The notes beneath the pieces are model-generated. The model saw only the letters and a program-made list of their open reading frames with translations, was not told the DNA's origin and did not search any database. Position numbers and translations under genes: made by a program. A stretch of 12,743 nt of DNA from an uncultured Eubacterium sp. (GTDB lineage Bacteria; Bacillota; Clostridia; Peptostreptococcales; Anaerovoracaceae), in assembly GCA_937894585.1 (NCBI GenBank), contig CALBGO010000006.1, forward strand, positions 1-12,743, written 5' to 3'. Shown one piece after another: positions 12,559 to 12,743 of this stretch. How positions within the stretch are numbered: the stretch's first letter is position 1; each line of letters starts with the position of its first letter.

Positions 12559-12743
12559 GACTATAGGAGAAAAAAGTTGGTGAAAGCCGGGTCTATAGGA
12601 CAAAATGAGTTGATAAAAACCGCTGCAATTGTTGAAATCTAAGACCTATAGGACGAAAGAGTTGGTAAAACTTGATGTGATTGTTGAATTTTGGTTCTAT
12701 AATAAATGTTGGGGTGGCTGAACATAAATTCAGCTGTCTCAAC
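12559..12743 (+). repeat. Degenerate ~51-base repeats, last copy running into an edge hairpin
   Basis: Copies begin at 12559 (GACTATAGGAG), 12591 (GTCTATAGGAC), 12643 (GACCTATAGGAC) and 12694 (GTTCTATAATAAATG). Each continues with an A-rich segment and GTTGGT or GTTGGGG. Copies 3 and 4 are also preceded by the shared module ATTGTTGAAAT or ATTGTTGAATT, as is copy 1 in a variant (CATTGAAATT). Steps are 32, 52 and 51 bases. There is no gene in 12415-12743. Confidence 0.65.
12709..12743 (+). other. Hairpin at the window edge, possible IS end or structured RNA
   Basis: GTTGGGGTGGCTGAA pairs with TTCAGCTGTCTCAAC around CATAAA: 15 pairs with four G-T wobbles, all allowed in RNA read on the plus strand. 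It starts right after a perfect TATAAT (12698-12703). The window stops at the hairpin end, so what follows is unknown. Confidence 0.4.

Noticed and set aside
12672..12703. Full promoter at TATAAT 12698-12703
   Set aside because: The -10 is perfect but the nearest -35-like TTGATG is 20 bases away, too far for a confident call.

Overview
The window comes from a spore-forming, low-to-mid GC Gram-positive bacterium, most likely class Clostridia. It carries the short spoVAC-spoVAD-spoVAE set, a CDP-glycerol-type wall polymer enzyme, a TagGH-like exporter, an LCP wall-polymer ligase, purine-rich ribosome binding sites and many GTG/ATG starts. No phage genes and no complete transposon are present.

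Layout. (1) At 53-622 on the minus strand is maf, a house-cleaning NTP pyrophosphatase. It diverges from the plus-strand spoVA operon, and the two promoters appear to interleave: a sigma-G-like site for spoVA and a sigma-A-like site for maf. (2) 717-3062 is the spoVA operon for dipicolinate uptake into the spore. The spoVAC-spoVAD gap is filled exactly by an undescribed 53-codon frame (1193-1354), and the spoVAD-spoVAE gap holds a weak 39-codon candidate. A good terminator closes the operon at 3154-3195. (3) 3063-4008 has no convincing gene. It contains the terminator, an opposing hairpin, a 35-base degenerate tandem array, a 27-base direct repeat pair, and a 29-base tandem array that runs straight into a promoter. 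(4) 4009-10277 is a cell-wall polymer cassette: TagB/TagF-like glycerophosphotransferase, sugar-transfer-associated ATP-grasp protein, NTP-transferase, TagG-like permease, TagH-like ATPase and an LCP attachment enzyme with a long Gly/Asn/Thr tail. (5) 10379-12414 holds thrS, which lacks the TGS domain and has no T-box leader, and a DUF2007 protein, closed by a 13-bp-stem terminator. (6) The right end (12559-12743) is a degenerate ~51-base repeat array ending in a strong RNA-type hairpin at the window edge, possibly an IS end.

How the genes work together. The cassette has a consistent logic: make a nucleotide-activated precursor (NTP-transferase), extend a lipid-linked glycerophosphate-like polymer (TagB-like), possibly modify it (ATP-grasp), flip it out (TagGH) and attach it to peptidoglycan (LCP). 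No TagO, TagA, TagD or DltABCD homologue is in view, so initiation must be encoded elsewhere.

The most unusual feature is the non-coding DNA. At least five separate gaps have expanded as degenerate tandem arrays with different unit lengths (35, 29, 40, 13 and ~51 bases). One array copies the 3' end and stop codon of the tagB-like gene. All function calls are from motif reading; no database search was run.
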